Assembly: GCA_002700305.1 (NCBI GenBank)
Contig: PACZ01000055.1
Coordinates: forward strand, 5,281-60,444
Origin: Hyphomonas sp.
GTDB lineage: Bacteria > Pseudomonadota > Alphaproteobacteria > Caulobacterales > Hyphomonadaceae
Direction of reading: 5' to 3'
DNA: 55,164 nucleotides
The stretch's first letter is position 1; each line of letters opens with the position of its first letter. The notes beneath the pieces were generated by a model. It was not told where the DNA came from. It saw nothing but the letters and a program-made list of their open reading frames with translations, and searched no databases. Below, in pieces: positions 43,500-53,454 of this stretch. A program made the translations under genes and the position numbers.

Positions 43500-44339
43500 A
43501 TGGTCAGGGCATTGCTCCGGCCACTTCTGGCGGTATCGGCCGTTCTGCTTGCAGCGTGCGCAATGCCGGTGTCCGGCGCTGCGCCGCACAGCCTTGAAAC
43601 CTCTGTCGAAAAAGCAGGTGTGGACCCGTCGCGGTCCGCGATGCTCATCGTGCGGCTGGAAGATGGCGCGACCTGGTCCAGCGGCGCCGACCGGGTGGAC
43701 CAGCGCTTTGTCGCCGCCTCCACCTCCAAGATCCCGCACACGCTGATCGCCATCGAGGCCGGCGCGGTGTCCGGCCCCGACGAATGGTTCGAGTGGGACG
43801 GGCAGACGCGGTTCGTGCCGGCCTGGAATGAGAGCCAGACGCTGGCCGATGCTTTCCGCCATTCGACCGTCTGGATCTACCAGACGATCACGCCGCGCAT
43901 CGGCAGCGAGGCCCTGCATGGCTGGCTGGAAGCATTCGGCTACGGAAACGCCGACACAGGCGCGCCGGAGGACTTGACGACCTATTGGCTGAGAGGCCCG
44001 CTCCGCATCTCTGCGCGCGAGCAGGTGGGCTTCCTGATGCGGTTGGTGCAGCGGAAGCTGCCGCTGTCGGCGCGCACCTACCGCCTTGCCCTGCCGGTCA
44101 TGCTGGCGGACGAGGGCGAGGATTGGCGTCTTTACGCCAAAACCGGCTGGTACAGCAGCGATGAAGCGCAGGATATCGGCTGGTATGTCGGCTGGCTGGA
44201 GCAGGGCAGCGGGGCCGCGCCGGGCACCTATGTGTTCGCCTTCGACATGGATATCGAGACCCCGGAAACGGACATTCCGAAGCGTCCGGCGGCTGTGCGG
44301 CAGGCGCTTGTGGATATCGGGGCGCTGCCCGCGCCCTGA
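43500..44339 (+). CDS. Class D (OXA-type) beta-lactamase-like lipoprotein
   Basis: The 279-aa product begins with a lipobox signal (AVLLAAC at about residue 20), so it is probably lipidated in the periplasm. All class D motifs are present in order: STSK (active-site Ser and carboxylatable Lys, about residue 73), STV (SxV) in HSTVWIYQ, YGN in FGYGNADTG, W in TYWLRGPLRISA, and KTG in YAKTGWY. Class D enzymes hydrolyse penicillins and sometimes carbapenems; the spectrum here is unknown, and environmental members may have other roles. It starts 11 nt after ssb, so read-through from ssb, possibly SOS-linked, is plausible. Confidence 0.9.
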   Translation: MVRALLRPLLAVSAVLLAACAMPVSGAAPHSLETSVEKAGVDPSRSAMLIVRLEDGATWSSGADRVDQRFVAASTSKIPHTLIAIEAGAVSGPDEWFEWDGQTRFVPAWNESQTLADAFRHSTVWIYQTITPRIGSEALHGWLEAFGYGNADTGAPEDLTTYWLRGPLRISAREQVGFLMRLVQRKLPLSARTYRLALPVMLADEGEDWRLYAKTGWYSSDEAQDIGWYVGWLEQGSGAAPGTYVFAFDMDIETPETDIPKRPAAVRQALVDIGALPAP

Positions 44340-44382
44340 GCCTTGTTGTAAAACCGTTTTTTTACCCCGGAATCACTGCAAT

Positions 44383-44418
44383 TTTCGGGGCTTTCAGGTT
44401 TGTTTTGGCGCCCCGAAA
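44383..44418 (+). repeat. Inverted repeat in the gyrA leader
   Basis: TTTCGGGGC (44383-44391) and GCCCCGAAA (44410-44418) form a perfect 9-bp stem with an 18-nt loop. AAACCGTTT and AAAACGGT flank it as a second, outer dyad. No T tract follows. It could be an operator or an mRNA leader stem about 70 nt before the gyrA start. Confidence 0.45.
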
Positions 44419-44487
44419 TGCTAGACAAAACGGTAAGATTTTGAAGCGCGATTCCCGCGCGCCCTCTGCAGCTGACAAGAGTTTCTC

Positions 44488-47289
44488 ATGAGTGACGAGA
44501 CAACCCCTCCGGAAGATCCGGAAGATCCGGAAACCCCCGAAAATGGCGGTGGGGGCAGTGCCGGCCTGCCGGACGGGATTGAGCCCATTTCCATCGAATC
44601 GGAGCTGAGAAGCTCCTATCTCGACTATGCGATGAGCGTCATCGTCAGCCGGGCGCTGCCGGACGTGCGCGACGGGCTGAAGCCGGTCCACCGGCGCATC
44701 CTGTATGCGATGCAGGTGAACGGGAACACGCCGGACAAGGCCTACAAGAAATCCGCCAACATCGTCGGCGCCGTGATGGGTAACTACCACCCCCATGGCG
44801 ACAGCGCGATCTATGACGCGCTCGTGCGGATGGCGCAGCCCTTCTCGATGGGCCTGCCGCTGGTCGACGGCCAGGGCAATTTCGGCTCGATCGACAACGA
44901 TCCGCCGGCCGCCATGCGTTACACAGAATCCCGGATGATGAAGGCGGCGACGCACCTGCTGGCCGACATCGAGAAGGATACGGTCGACTTCCAGGACACC
45001 TATGACGGGTCCCAGCAGGAGCCCATTGTCCTCCCGGCCCAGTTCCCGAACCTTCTGGTCAATGGCGGCGGTGGCATCGCGGTCGGCATGGCGACGAACA
45101 TCCCGCCGCACAATCTGGGTGAAGTGGTCGATGCGACGATTGCTGTGATCGACGACCCCGATATCGATGACGATGCGCTGTGTGAAATCGTCCCCGGTCC
45201 GGATTTCCCGACCGGCGGCCTCATCATGGGCATGTCCGGGTCTCGCAAGGCCCTGCTGACGGGGCGCGGCAGCGTGATCGTCCGGGCCAAGACCGATATC
45301 GAAGAAGCCCGTAATGGACGCCAGGCCATCATCGTCACCGAAATTCCCTATCAGGTGAACAAGGCCGCGATGATCACCAAGATTGCCGAACTCGTGCGCG
45401 AGAAGCGGATCGAGGGGATTGCCGACCTGCGTGACGAATCCGACCGGCACGGTATCCGCGTCGTGATCGAGGTGAAGAAGGACGCCAGCGCCGACGTCGT
45501 GCTGAACCAGCTTTACCGCTTCAGCCAGATGCAGAACTCGTTCCCGGTGAACATGCTGGCGCTGAATGGCGGCCGGCCGGAGCTGATGAATCTGCGCAAG
45601 GTGCTCGATTGCTTCGTTGCCTTCCGTCAGGAAGTTGTTGTCCGCCGCACCAAGCATGACCTGAACAAGGCGCGCGACCGCTCCCACGTCCTTGTCGGCC
45701 TTGCCATGGCCGTCGCCAATATCGACGAAGTCATCCGCATCATCCGCCACTCGCCTGACCCGAACACGGCCCGCGAACAGCTGCTCGCAAAGGCCTGGCC
45801 GGTCATGGATATGGGGCCGCTGCTGGACCTGATCGCAGACCGCCGCACACGCAAGGGCGAAGGCGATACGATCTATCTGTCGGACGAGCAGGCCCGCGCC
45901 ATTCTCGCGCTGCAACTGTCGCGCCTCACCGGTCTTGGCCGGGATGAGATCGGCAATGAAGCCAAGGGCCTGTCGGAAAAGATCGCCGACTATCTCGACA
46001 TTCTCCGCTCCCGTCCGCGCATTCGCGACATCATCAAGGCGGAGCTGGCGGAAGTGAAAGAGAAGTTCGCCGTACCGCGCCGTTCGGAATTCACCGCCGG
46101 CGGTATCGACATGGAAGACGAGGACCTCATCGAGGTCGAAGACATGGTCGTCACGGTCACGCATGGCGGCTACGTCAAGCGGACGCCGCTCTCGACCTAC
46201 CGGACCCAGCATCGCGGCGGCAAAGGCCGTTCCGGCGTGTCGATGAAGGAAGACGATTTCGTCGTCCAGCTCTTCTCGGCCACGACGCATACTGAGATGC
46301 TGTTCTTCTCCTCGGCCGGTATGGTCTACAAGGAGAAGGTGTGGCGTCTGCCGGTGGGCGGACCGACTTCGCGGGGCAAGGCGCTGGTCAACATCTTCCC
46401 GCTGGCTGCCGACGAGCGGATCGAGAGCGTCATGCCGCTGCCGGACGATGAAGAGTCCCGCAATGAGCTAGACGTCATGTTTGCCACCAAGACGGGCAAT
46501 GTCCGCCGGAACAAGCTGTCGGAGTTCATCCGCGTCAACCGCAACGGCAAGATCGCGATGAAGCTGGAAGAAGATGCCGATGACGGCATTGTCAGCGTCA
46601 AGATCTGTTCCGAGAAGGATGACATCCTGCTGACCACGGCGCTCGGCCAGTGTATCCGTTTCCAGGTTACGGACGTGCGGGTCTTTGCGGGCCGCAACTC
46701 CACCGGTGTCCGCGGCATCCGCCTGGCAGATGGCGATGAAGTCATCTCCATGGGCATCCTGCGCCATGTGGACGTCACCTCGGAAGAGGCGCGCGCCTAT
46801 CTCAAGCACGCAGCGGCGATGCGCCGTGCGGCAACGGGTGAGGAAGAAGAGGTGTCCGACGATGACGACGAGACCACCGAAGAGGCCTCCCTCTCCACCG
46901 ACCGCCTCGCCGAACTCGGCGCGGCAGAGGAGTTCGTCCTGACCATTGCCGATGACGGCATGGGCAAGCGCTCCTCGGCTTACGACTACCGCGTCACCGG
47001 CCGGGGCGGCAAAGGCCTTGTCGCGCAGAACATCTGGGGCCGCGACAAGAAGAAGGGCCCGGTCAAGAAAGTGGCCCAGTCCTTCCCGGTCGATGATGGT
47101 GACCAGGTCATGCTTGTCACCGATGGTGGCCAGCTGATCCGCACACCGGTGGATCAGATCCGCATTGCCGGCCGGTCTACGGGCGGTGTCTGGGTGCTCC
47201 GTACGGCGGAAGGTGAGCGGGTTGTTTCGGTCGCTCGCCTTGTGGAAGACGCTGAAAACGTTATTGAGGAGGGCGGCGGCGCTGAGTAG
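44488..47289 (+). CDS. gyrA: DNA gyrase subunit A
   Basis: The 933-aa subunit cleaves and rejoins DNA during negative supercoiling. It has the winged-helix core with [18 protein letters not shown], the quinolone region [20 protein letters not shown] with Ser and Asp at the two key positions (wild type), and the catalytic Tyr in [10 protein letters not shown]. The C-terminal beta-pinwheel has the GyrA-box variant QHRGGKG. An acidic insert ([15 protein letters not shown], about residue 788) lies between blades, and the end is also acidic. The N-terminus carries a Pro/Glu-rich extension of about 25 residues. coaD follows 41 nt later. Confidence 0.97.
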   Translation: MSDETTPPEDPEDPETPENGGGGSAGLPDGIEPISIESELRSSYLDYAMSVIVSRALPDVRDGLKPVHRRILYAMQVNGNTPDKAYKKSANIVGAVMGNYHPHGDSAIYDALVRMAQPFSMGLPLVDGQGNFGSIDNDPPAAMRYTESRMMKAATHLLADIEKDTVDFQDTYDGSQQEPIVLPAQFPNLLVNGGGGIAVGMATNIPPHNLGEVVDATIAVIDDPDIDDDALCEIVPGPDFPTGGLIMGMSGSRKALLTGRGSVIVRAKTDIEEARNGRQAIIVTEIPYQVNKAAMITKIAELVREKRIEGIADLRDESDRHGIRVVIEVKKDASADVVLNQLYRFSQMQNSFPVNMLALNGGRPELMNLRKVLDCFVAFRQEVVVRRTKHDLNKARDRSHVLVGLAMAVANIDEVIRIIRHSPDPNTAREQLLAKAWPVMDMGPLLDLIADRRTRKGEGDTIYLSDEQARAILALQLSRLTGLGRDEIGNEAKGLSEKIADYLDILRSRPRIRDIIKAELAEVKEKFAVPRRSEFTAGGIDMEDEDLIEVEDMVVTVTHGGYVKRTPLSTYRTQHRGGKGRSGVSMKEDDFVVQLFSATTHTEMLFFSSAGMVYKEKVWRLPVGGPTSRGKALVNIFPLAADERIESVMPLPDDEESRNELDVMFATKTGNVRRNKLSEFIRVNRNGKIAMKLEEDADDGIVSVKICSEKDDILLTTALGQCIRFQVTDVRVFAGRNSTGVRGIRLADGDEVISMGILRHVDVTSEEARAYLKHAAAMRRAATGEEEEVSDDDDETTEEASLSTDRLAELGAAEEFVLTIADDGMGKRSSAYDYRVTGRGGKGLVAQNIWGRDKKKGPVKKVAQSFPVDDGDQVMLVTDGGQLIRTPVDQIRIAGRSTGGVWVLRTAEGERVVSVARLVEDAENVIEEGGGAE

Positions 47290-47330
47290 GCGCCGCTGTT
47301 GTACGAGTAACAGGGCCGGGGAGGGCCGCC

Positions 47331-47828
47331 ATGCACCGTGTAGGATTGTATCCGGGAACATTCGACCCCCCGACCATTGGCCATATCGACATCATTGGCC
47401 GGGCACGCAAACTGGTCGACACGCTCATCATTGGCGTGGCGATAAACGAAGCCAAGAAGCCCTTGTTTTCGCTGGAAGAACGCGTCGAAATGGTGCGCTC
47501 TGAATGTGAGAAACTGAACGGGCCGGGCCTGGCGGACATCAAGGTCATGCCGATGCACGGCCTGCTCATGAAATTTGCCGAAGCCTGCGGCGCGCAGATC
47601 ATTGTGCGCGGCCTGCGGGCGGTTCAGGATTTCGAATACGAATTCCAGATGACCGCGATGAACGAGCAGCTCAATCCGGACATCGAGACGGTTTTCCTTA
47701 TGGCCGATGTGCGCCATCAGGCTGTGGCATCGCGTCTCGTGAAGGAAATTGCCAGCCTCGGCGGCGACATCACGCCCTTCCTGACCCCGGACGTGAAGCG
47801 CGCCCTGATGGAAAAGTACGGGAAGTAA
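47331..47828 (+). CDS. coaD: Phosphopantetheine adenylyltransferase
   Basis: The 165-aa enzyme transfers AMP to 4'-phosphopantetheine, the fourth step of CoA synthesis. The nucleotidyltransferase start YPGTFDPPTIGHIDII contains the TxGH motif, and IIVRGLRAVQDFEYEFQM and VRHQAVASRLVKEIASLGG are family signatures. The length matches the family. GGGGAGGG precedes the start. It lies just downstream of gyrA, a linkage seen in other alphaproteobacteria, and is followed by a secreted cyclophilin gene. Confidence 0.96.
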   Translation: MHRVGLYPGTFDPPTIGHIDIIGRARKLVDTLIIGVAINEAKKPLFSLEERVEMVRSECEKLNGPGLADIKVMPMHGLLMKFAEACGAQIIVRGLRAVQDFEYEFQMTAMNEQLNPDIETVFLMADVRHQAVASRLVKEIASLGGDITPFLTPDVKRALMEKYGK

Positions 47829-47940
47829 TCCCTGCGCGACGGATAAACTGTCTCAAACCGTTGAAACCTGACAGGTGATGCCTGACATTACGGGCAACAC
47901 ATGGCGCTGTTCGTGCGCCCGGATGGAGACGTTGCGTACC

Positions 47941-48843
47941 ATGACCCTGGCCCCCCTGAAATTTGCGTCCCTGGCCCTTGCGGCCTCCGCGCTGGCCCTG
48001 TCCTTTGCAGCAACCGCTGAAGACACTGCGGAAGCGGCGCCTCTGGCTGAAATGACGCTGGCACAGGCCAAGGCGGATCCGGACAATTGGCGCCCGGTCG
48101 ATCCGGAGAACCTCTTCATCTTCGACACGACCAAAGGCCGCGTCCTGATCGAAGCGTTCCCGGAGGTCGCGCCGAAACACTACAAGCAGTTTTCGACGAT
48201 CATCCGGTCCGGCGACTATGACGGCACCGGATTTCACCGCGTGATCGACGATTTCATGGCGCAGGGCGGTGATATTTTTGCGCTCAAGGGCCGCGACTCC
48301 GGTCTGCCGGATATTGAAGGTGAATTCACGTTCCGGCGCGACCCGGCAACGATGCCGCTGGAGGCCACGATTGGTCCGGAAGACACGGCGAAGTTCGGCT
48401 ATATCAAGGGCTTCCCGATCGGGACCCAGGCGAGCTTCTTTGCGGAAATGTCGGTCGACGGCATGGTCGAAAGCTATATCCCGCACTGCAAGGGCATGGT
48501 CTCCACCGCCCGGACCGATGATCCGAATTCGGCCAATTCGCAATTCTTCCTGATGCGCGGCCAGGCAGAACACCTTGACCGCAAATACACGGCCTGGGGC
48601 CGCGTTGTGTCGGGCGAGGATGTGGTCATGGCCATCAAGCATGGCCCTGACGCCCGGGATGGCCATGTCGATAATCCGGATATCCTGAAATCGGCGAAGG
48701 TCGCAGCCGACCTGCCGGAAGGGGAGCGTCCCGAAGTCTGGGTCGAGCGGACCGACGGACCGCTTTTCCTGGCCAGCGTGGCAGACAAGGATGACATTGA
48801 CGTCTGCTCTCTGCCGTCCGTGCCTGCGGTTGTTGGCGAGTAA
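47941..48843 (+). CDS. Exported cyclophilin-type peptidyl-prolyl isomerase
   Basis: A 300-aa protein with an N-terminal signal peptide (hydrophobic stretch ASLALAASALALSFAATA), so it is periplasmic. The cyclophilin domain (about residues 55-240) has TTKGRVLIEAFPEVAPKH, GTGFHRVIDDFMAQGGD (FHR and QGG active-site segments), ANSQFFLM and TAWGRVVSGEDVV. It catalyses proline cis/trans isomerisation of exported proteins. A long insert between about residues 130 and 170 and a C-terminal extension with an isolated Cys set it apart from minimal cyclophilins. The start is uncertain: ATG 47923 is also in frame; 47941 gives a standard signal. Confidence 0.9.
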   Translation: MTLAPLKFASLALAASALALSFAATAEDTAEAAPLAEMTLAQAKADPDNWRPVDPENLFIFDTTKGRVLIEAFPEVAPKHYKQFSTIIRSGDYDGTGFHRVIDDFMAQGGDIFALKGRDSGLPDIEGEFTFRRDPATMPLEATIGPEDTAKFGYIKGFPIGTQASFFAEMSVDGMVESYIPHCKGMVSTARTDDPNSANSQFFLMRGQAEHLDRKYTAWGRVVSGEDVVMAIKHGPDARDGHVDNPDILKSAKVAADLPEGERPEVWVERTDGPLFLASVADKDDIDVCSLPSVPAVVGE

Positions 48844-48897
48844 GGCCTGCACAGGTCTTGTTGCGCGGCGCGCGGCTTTCTGCGAGACGGGCGCCCC

Positions 48898-49953
48898 ATG
48901 GATCTAAGCCAATTTCAGTTTGACCTGCCCGAAAGCCTGATCGCGCTGCGACCGGCAGAGCCGCAGGATTCCGCGCGCCTGCTGGTCGTGCACGGGGACG
49001 GGCGGCTGGAAGATGCCGGCGTGCGGGATTTGCCGCGCTATCTGAATGCAGGCGATGTTCTGGTCTTCAACGATACGCGGGTATTGCCCGCCGCCCTGAA
49101 GGGCGTGCGCCCGGCGCGGGATGAGATCGGGCAGGATGTTGCCTGCGATGTGAACCTCACCGAGCGGATCGACGCCGCCAACTGGCGCGCGCTGGCCCGG
49201 CCGGGCAGGCGGTTGAAGGATGGTGATACGATCGTCTTTGCGGAAGGCTTCACGGCGGACATCACCGGCCATCATGAGGGCGGCGAGATCGGGCTCCGCT
49301 TCTCCCTTTCGGGCGAGGAATTGACGGGCGCACTCGACCGGCACGGCGCCATGCCGTTGCCGCCCTATATCGCCCGCCGCCGCCCGGCCGATGCGAAAGA
49401 CCGCGAGACCTACCAGACTGAATTTGCAGGCGAAGATGCGGCCTCGGTCGCGGCGCCGACAGCTGGTTTGCACTTCACGCCGCGCCTCCTGTCAGAGTGC
49501 GATGCAGCGGGCCTCGTGCGCGAGACGGTGCGCCTGCATGTCGGCCTCGGAACGTTCAAGCCGCTGGAAGAGAAACAGCTGGAAGAGAACCGGCTGCACC
49601 AGGAGTGGCGCCGCCTCACACCGGAAACGGCAGAGCGTCTGAACGCGGCGCGGACCTCAGGCCGCCGTGTCGTGCCGGTGGGTACCACAGCCATGCGCAC
49701 GCTGGAAAGCTGTGTGGATACGGAGGGTGTGCTGCATCCGGCCACCGGCCCAACCGACATCTTCCTGAAGCCGGGCGATGCCGTGCGGGGCACGGATGCG
49801 CTGGTGACGAACTTCCACCTGCCGGGCTCCAGCCTGTTCATGCTCGTCTCGGCCCTGATGGGAACGGACGTGATGCGCGCGGCCTACGATCACGCCATCG
49901 CGAACGAATACCGCTTCTATTCCTACGGCGACGCCTGCCTGCTACTTCCCTAA
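48898..49953 (+). CDS. queA: S-adenosylmethionine:tRNA ribosyltransferase-isomerase
   Basis: The 351-aa enzyme builds epoxyqueuosine on tRNA position 34 from SAM. The start DLSQFQFDLPESLIALRPAEP and the conserved blocks DVLVFNDTRVLPAAL, AAPTAGLHFTP, HVGLGTFKPL, GTTAMRTLES and TNFHLPGSSLFMLVSALMG are diagnostic. Length fits the family. In alphaproteobacteria tgt usually follows; here the downstream gene is on the other strand and tgt is absent from the window. Its last 12 nt overlap the 3' end of the convergent thioesterase gene. Confidence 0.96.
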   Translation: MDLSQFQFDLPESLIALRPAEPQDSARLLVVHGDGRLEDAGVRDLPRYLNAGDVLVFNDTRVLPAALKGVRPARDEIGQDVACDVNLTERIDAANWRALARPGRRLKDGDTIVFAEGFTADITGHHEGGEIGLRFSLSGEELTGALDRHGAMPLPPYIARRRPADAKDRETYQTEFAGEDAASVAAPTAGLHFTPRLLSECDAAGLVRETVRLHVGLGTFKPLEEKQLEENRLHQEWRRLTPETAERLNAARTSGRRVVPVGTTAMRTLESCVDTEGVLHPATGPTDIFLKPGDAVRGTDALVTNFHLPGSSLFMLVSALMGTDVMRAAYDHAIANEYRFYSYGDACLLLP

Positions 49954-50430
49954 TTGAGACGCCACATCCGGGCGGAGTTCCGTCATTTCACGGATGGCCT
50001 TTGCAGCCGTGATGCGGGCAAGGTGGCGGCCTTTTTCGTCACGCCAGTCGGCTTCGACGAGACCCGTTGTCCGGCCTCGGCTGACGAGGCGGCCTTCGAT
50101 CGTGATGATGCCATGCGGTACCGGGCGCAGGATGCGCGTCTGCAGTTCCATCGTGGTGAACCATTCGCCGTCTTCCAGCGCACTGGCCATGGTCATGGAG
50201 ACGATGTGATCGGATAGGCCCGCGACCCAGCCGCCGAAGACGCGGCCATCATTGATGTCCCGGTCGCCCTCGTTTGGCCACTCATACAGCGTGCGGCCAT
50301 AGCTGACCTCTTTCAGCCACAGGTCCGGGCGGATGCCGAGATTGCGGATGCCCGGCGGCAGTTCCCATTCGCCGCTCTTCAGCCGGTCGAAAAAGGCTTG
50401 CTGCTGCTTCGAAAGCTCTGTCCGGCTCAT
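49942..50430 (-). CDS. Hotdog-fold thioesterase family protein
   Basis: A 162-aa protein with the PaaI/4HBT pattern: GRVFGGWVAGLSDHIVSM (helix after the loop where the usual HGG is changed to FGGW), FTTMELQTRILRPVPHG and a C-terminal strand ARITAAKAI. The altered catalytic loop makes the thioesterase activity uncertain. It is the third gene of a coupled minus-strand set SDR-csaA-thioesterase: its ATG overlaps the csaA stop. Its 3' end overlaps queA by 12 nt in convergent orientation. Confidence 0.75.
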   Translation of the reverse strand: MSRTELSKQQQAFFDRLKSGEWELPPGIRNLGIRPDLWLKEVSYGRTLYEWPNEGDRDINDGRVFGGWVAGLSDHIVSMTMASALEDGEWFTTMELQTRILRPVPHGIITIEGRLVSRGRTTGLVEADWRDEKGRHLARITAAKAIREMTELRPDVASQLGK

Positions 50431-50798
50431 GCGAGGCGTGCTCCATTGGGGACAGGTTTGTCCGGGGAAAACATGATGATGGCGCCTTCAGTGTCGGCAA
50501 AACCGAGCGTCAGCACTTCGGACATGAACTTGCCGATCTGGCGCGGCGGAAAATTCACGACCGCGGCGACCTGTTTGCCGACCAGTTCGTCCGGCGAATA
50601 ATGCACTGTCACCTGGGCGGAGCTTTTCTTCACACCGACACCCGGGCCGAAATCGATCTGCATACGAATGGCAGGCTTGCGCGCACCTTCCAGTGGCGCA
50701 GCCTCCAGCACGGTGCCGATGCGGATATCGACCTTGCGGAAGTCGTCAAAGGTGATTTCGTCTGCCGGGGTGTTTTCCGGTGTGTCGATCAGATGCAT
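50427..50798 (-). CDS. csaA: CsaA-like tRNA-binding-domain protein
   Basis: A 123-aa protein made almost entirely of the tRNA-binding OB-fold found in CsaA, MetRS and Arc1p. Motifs: FDDFRKVDIRIGTVLEAAPL at the start, KSSAQVTVHYSPDELVGKQV in the middle, VVNFPPRQIGKFMSEVLTLG (KxxSxVL-type) and the end FSPDKPVPNGARLA. CsaA has been described as an export-related chaperone and as a tRNA binder. Its ATG shares one base with the SDR stop and its stop overlaps the thioesterase start, so translation is coupled. Confidence 0.9.
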   Translation of the reverse strand: MHLIDTPENTPADEITFDDFRKVDIRIGTVLEAAPLEGARKPAIRMQIDFGPGVGVKKSSAQVTVHYSPDELVGKQVAAVVNFPPRQIGKFMSEVLTLGFADTEGAIIMFSPDKPVPNGARLA

Positions 50799-51565
50799 CA
50801 GGTAGACGTGGCCCCGCCATCGACCACCATCATCTGGCCGGTCATATAGGCCCCGGCTTTCGAAGCGAGATAGACGGCGGCGCCGGCAATCTCTTCCGGT
50901 TCCCCGATCCGCTTCAGCGGTGTGCCGGACAGGCTGCGCTTCAGCGTGTCGGGATTGTCCCACAGCGCCTTGGCAAAGTCGGTCTTGATCAGGCCCGGCG
51001 CGATACAGTTCACGCGGATATTGTCGACGCCCAGTTCGGTGGCGAGGTTGCGGGCGAGCTGGAAGTCTGCCGCCTTGGAGATGTTGTAGGCCCCGATCAC
51101 CGGAGAGCCGCGCAGGCCGCCAATCGACGAAACGATGATCACGGCGCCGTCCTTGCGCTCGCGCATCTGCGGCACGCACATCTGGATCAGCCAGTTGTTG
51201 GAGATGATGTTGTTCTGCAGGATCTTGGCGAAGGCGTCGTCTTCGATGCCGCTCATCGGGCCGTAATACGGGTTTGAAGCGGCGTTGCAGACGCAGATGT
51301 CGATCTTGCCGAACGCCTCGTTGGTGGCGTCCACCATGGCCTGCAGGTCTTCCTTGGAAGAGATGTTGGCCGGGACGGCGATGGCCGTGCCCTCGCCATG
51401 CTTGGCGTTGATTGCATCGGCCACTTCCTGGCACGGGCCGGGCTTGCGGGACGAGATGGTCACTTTGGCGCCGGCATCTGCCATGGCTTCGGCGATGGCC
51501 TTGCCGATGCCGCGGGAAGATCCGGTGATGACGGCAACTTTGCCGGAAAGGTCGAACAGGCTCAT
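50798..51565 (-). CDS. Short-chain dehydrogenase/reductase
   Basis: A 255-aa classical SDR: TGSSRGIG cofactor motif, SSRK for NADP-leaning selectivity, CNAASNPY at the NAG position, SSIGGLRGSP with the catalytic Ser, AYNISKAADF (YxxxK) and a MVVDGGATS ending. Substrate unknown. AGGGAG lies 7 nt before the start. It heads the unit SDR-csaA-thioesterase. The 98 nt between it and the DUF262 gene contain no clear terminator. Confidence 0.9.
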   Translation of the reverse strand: MSLFDLSGKVAVITGSSRGIGKAIAEAMADAGAKVTISSRKPGPCQEVADAINAKHGEGTAIAVPANISSKEDLQAMVDATNEAFGKIDICVCNAASNPYYGPMSGIEDDAFAKILQNNIISNNWLIQMCVPQMRERKDGAVIIVSSIGGLRGSPVIGAYNISKAADFQLARNLATELGVDNIRVNCIAPGLIKTDFAKALWDNPDTLKRSLSGTPLKRIGEPEEIAGAAVYLASKAGAYMTGQMMVVDGGATST

Positions 51566-51663
51566 GGCGGGGCTCCCTGCATGCTTTGTTATCGCGTGCA
51601 GGCTAGGCCCTCCGGCGTGTTGCCGCTAGGGGTTCCCCAAGGAAAGCGACCGCCCTGGCGCCG

Positions 51664-53343
51664 TCAAATGCCCCAGGCTTCGCAGAGGATGTTGACCAGC
51701 ATCTCAGTCCGCTTGCGCACCACGTCCGCCGTCCAGGCATGCTGGTCCTGCAGGTCGCGGGTCAGGGCGAAGTCCATCCCGCCGCCGCCATTGAAGTAGA
51801 CATCCTTCTTGGCGCGATAGTCCTGCCGGTCGGCTTTCTGGTTCACCTTGTGGGTCAGCAGCACGAAATTGCCGAGCGTGTCGCACTGTTCGCGGCGTTT
51901 CGCCGGGTCCGGCCAGACGGTCAGCCAGTGGCTGTCCTCATGAATATTGCGCGGCAGGACATGCTCCACCGTCGCGTCGGATTCCGGTGGGATGGTCAGG
52001 CCGTCTTCGAGGGCGGCATTCAGCCGGAGGGCCATCGCCCGCCTTTGGGCGAAGGTGGCGAACCGGCCGAGCATCCGTTCGCGGGCCTTGCGCGCGTCCG
52101 AGCGGTCGACCGACAGCGGGCCGCTTTTAGCGAAAAGGGTGCGGTCATTGGTGATCGCGTCCATCACCTTGTTGAAGCGCCGGTTCCGCTGGTCGCGGTC
52201 GGTGACCACGAGCATGATGATGAAGGCTTGGCGTTCGAGGCGGGTGAAGAATTCCGGCGCTTTCGGATCTGACACGCCGCGTTCGACCAGGAATTTGAGG
52301 GCCGGTGCGCGCCAGCTGCTCTGATCCAGCGCGCGCATCTGGTTCAGCTTGTCGCTGACGATCGTTGCATTCGGCCCGTCCTGCACCTCGCCCGTCGTGA
52401 TCAGCTGATAGGCGTTGACATAGCGCGGCAGCACTTCGTCCAGGAAGGTCCGCGGATCGACCTTGGACAGCACCGCTTTCGGGAAGGCCGAGACCAGTTC
52501 GCCCCGGCCGGACTTGTCGTAGATGGACCGGATCTGGCGCAGCAGGTCGTCAAAGGCGGATCCACCCAGCGCCGCCTCATGCTCCGACCAGCGTTCGGCA
52601 TAGGCGCTGGCTTCCTCATCGGTGAATTTGGCCCGCTGGAACAGTTCGGTCTTGATGATGTCGTGGGCGTCCGGTTCCTTGCCGCGCGTGTTGAGCACGC
52701 GGAACACTTTGAAGCCCTGATCCTTTTCACCCACGACGACCCTGACCAGCGCGCACCGGTTCATCACGACGTCGGCGAGCGCGCGCCGTGTGTCGTCGCT
52801 CATGCTTTCGATACGTTTGGCAAAGGCGGCGGCGTTGCGCACCATGCGGGCCTGGCTTTCGCTTTCGCCCGGTTCCTTGTCCAGGTTCCGCGTCGCGCCC
52901 GGCGTCTGGATGGATTCGCGGAAGAACGGCCCGTCCATATGGTTCAGCGTCAGCCGCCAGTTCGCGCCTTCGCCCAGCATCGGCCGGGCCTCGTCTGCGA
53001 TCAGCGCATGCAGCATGGCGGCGCGGGCCTTGTCCGGTTCGAGGTCGCGCAGCACGGCGAGCAGGATGGTCAGCGTGGTAAGCCGCTGCTGGCCGTCGAC
53101 AATCTCAAGCACGCCATTTTCCGCGCCATGGATCAGGACGATGGCGCCGACAAAGTGCGGCGTCCCCGTTTTGACGGAATCGATGAGATCCCCCAGCAGC
53201 TCGTTGGCTTCCCGTGTCTCCCAGGAATAGCTGCGCTGGTAGGGGGGCATCTGCAGCCGTTCGCCCGGCGCAAAAATCGCCCGCACGGAGCTTTCCTGTG
53301 CCCGGACTCCAAGGTCGATATTCTGGTCCATGGCAGTGTCCAT
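51664..53343 (-). CDS. DUF262/DUF1524 protein (GmrSD-like defence nuclease)
   Basis: A 559-aa protein. The N-terminal DUF262 domain has MPPYQRSYSWE, HFVGAIVL and LEIVDGQQRLTTLTILLAVL (the DGQQR nucleotide-handling motif); FRVLNTRGKEPDAHDIIKTE closes that domain near residue 245. The C-terminal DUF1524 (HNH-type) domain has ATVEHVLPRN, then LGNFVLLTHKVNQKA and YRAKKDVY. This is the domain order of GmrSD and related modification-dependent restriction and phage-defence proteins. No partner gene (BREX, DISARM, methylase) is adjacent, so it is solitary. Composition matches the neighbours. Two starts (53343, 53331) are possible. The activity against phage or modified DNA is inferred from the family. 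Confidence 0.85.
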   Translation of the reverse strand: MDTAMDQNIDLGVRAQESSVRAIFAPGERLQMPPYQRSYSWETREANELLGDLIDSVKTGTPHFVGAIVLIHGAENGVLEIVDGQQRLTTLTILLAVLRDLEPDKARAAMLHALIADEARPMLGEGANWRLTLNHMDGPFFRESIQTPGATRNLDKEPGESESQARMVRNAAAFAKRIESMSDDTRRALADVVMNRCALVRVVVGEKDQGFKVFRVLNTRGKEPDAHDIIKTELFQRAKFTDEEASAYAERWSEHEAALGGSAFDDLLRQIRSIYDKSGRGELVSAFPKAVLSKVDPRTFLDEVLPRYVNAYQLITTGEVQDGPNATIVSDKLNQMRALDQSSWRAPALKFLVERGVSDPKAPEFFTRLERQAFIIMLVVTDRDQRNRRFNKVMDAITNDRTLFAKSGPLSVDRSDARKARERMLGRFATFAQRRAMALRLNAALEDGLTIPPESDATVEHVLPRNIHEDSHWLTVWPDPAKRREQCDTLGNFVLLTHKVNQKADRQDYRAKKDVYFNGGGGMDFALTRDLQDQHAWTADVVRKRTEMLVNILCEAWGI

Positions 53344-53454
53344 TCTGGCGCCCCCGTAACTGTCTTCTGACTAGCTCTTGCCAACCCACGCCACAACGCG
53401 AGATGAACCGCGTGACGTGTGTTTCTGGCTGAAGTGTGACGAGAGGGTAACGAT

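Noticed and set aside
44800..44880. Quinolone-resistance changes in gyrA
   Set aside because: The Ser and Asp of the resistance-determining region are both wild type.
50799..51434. Long N-terminal extension of the CsaA gene
   Set aside because: It overlaps the SDR gene in another frame; the ATG overlapping the SDR stop is the natural coupled start.
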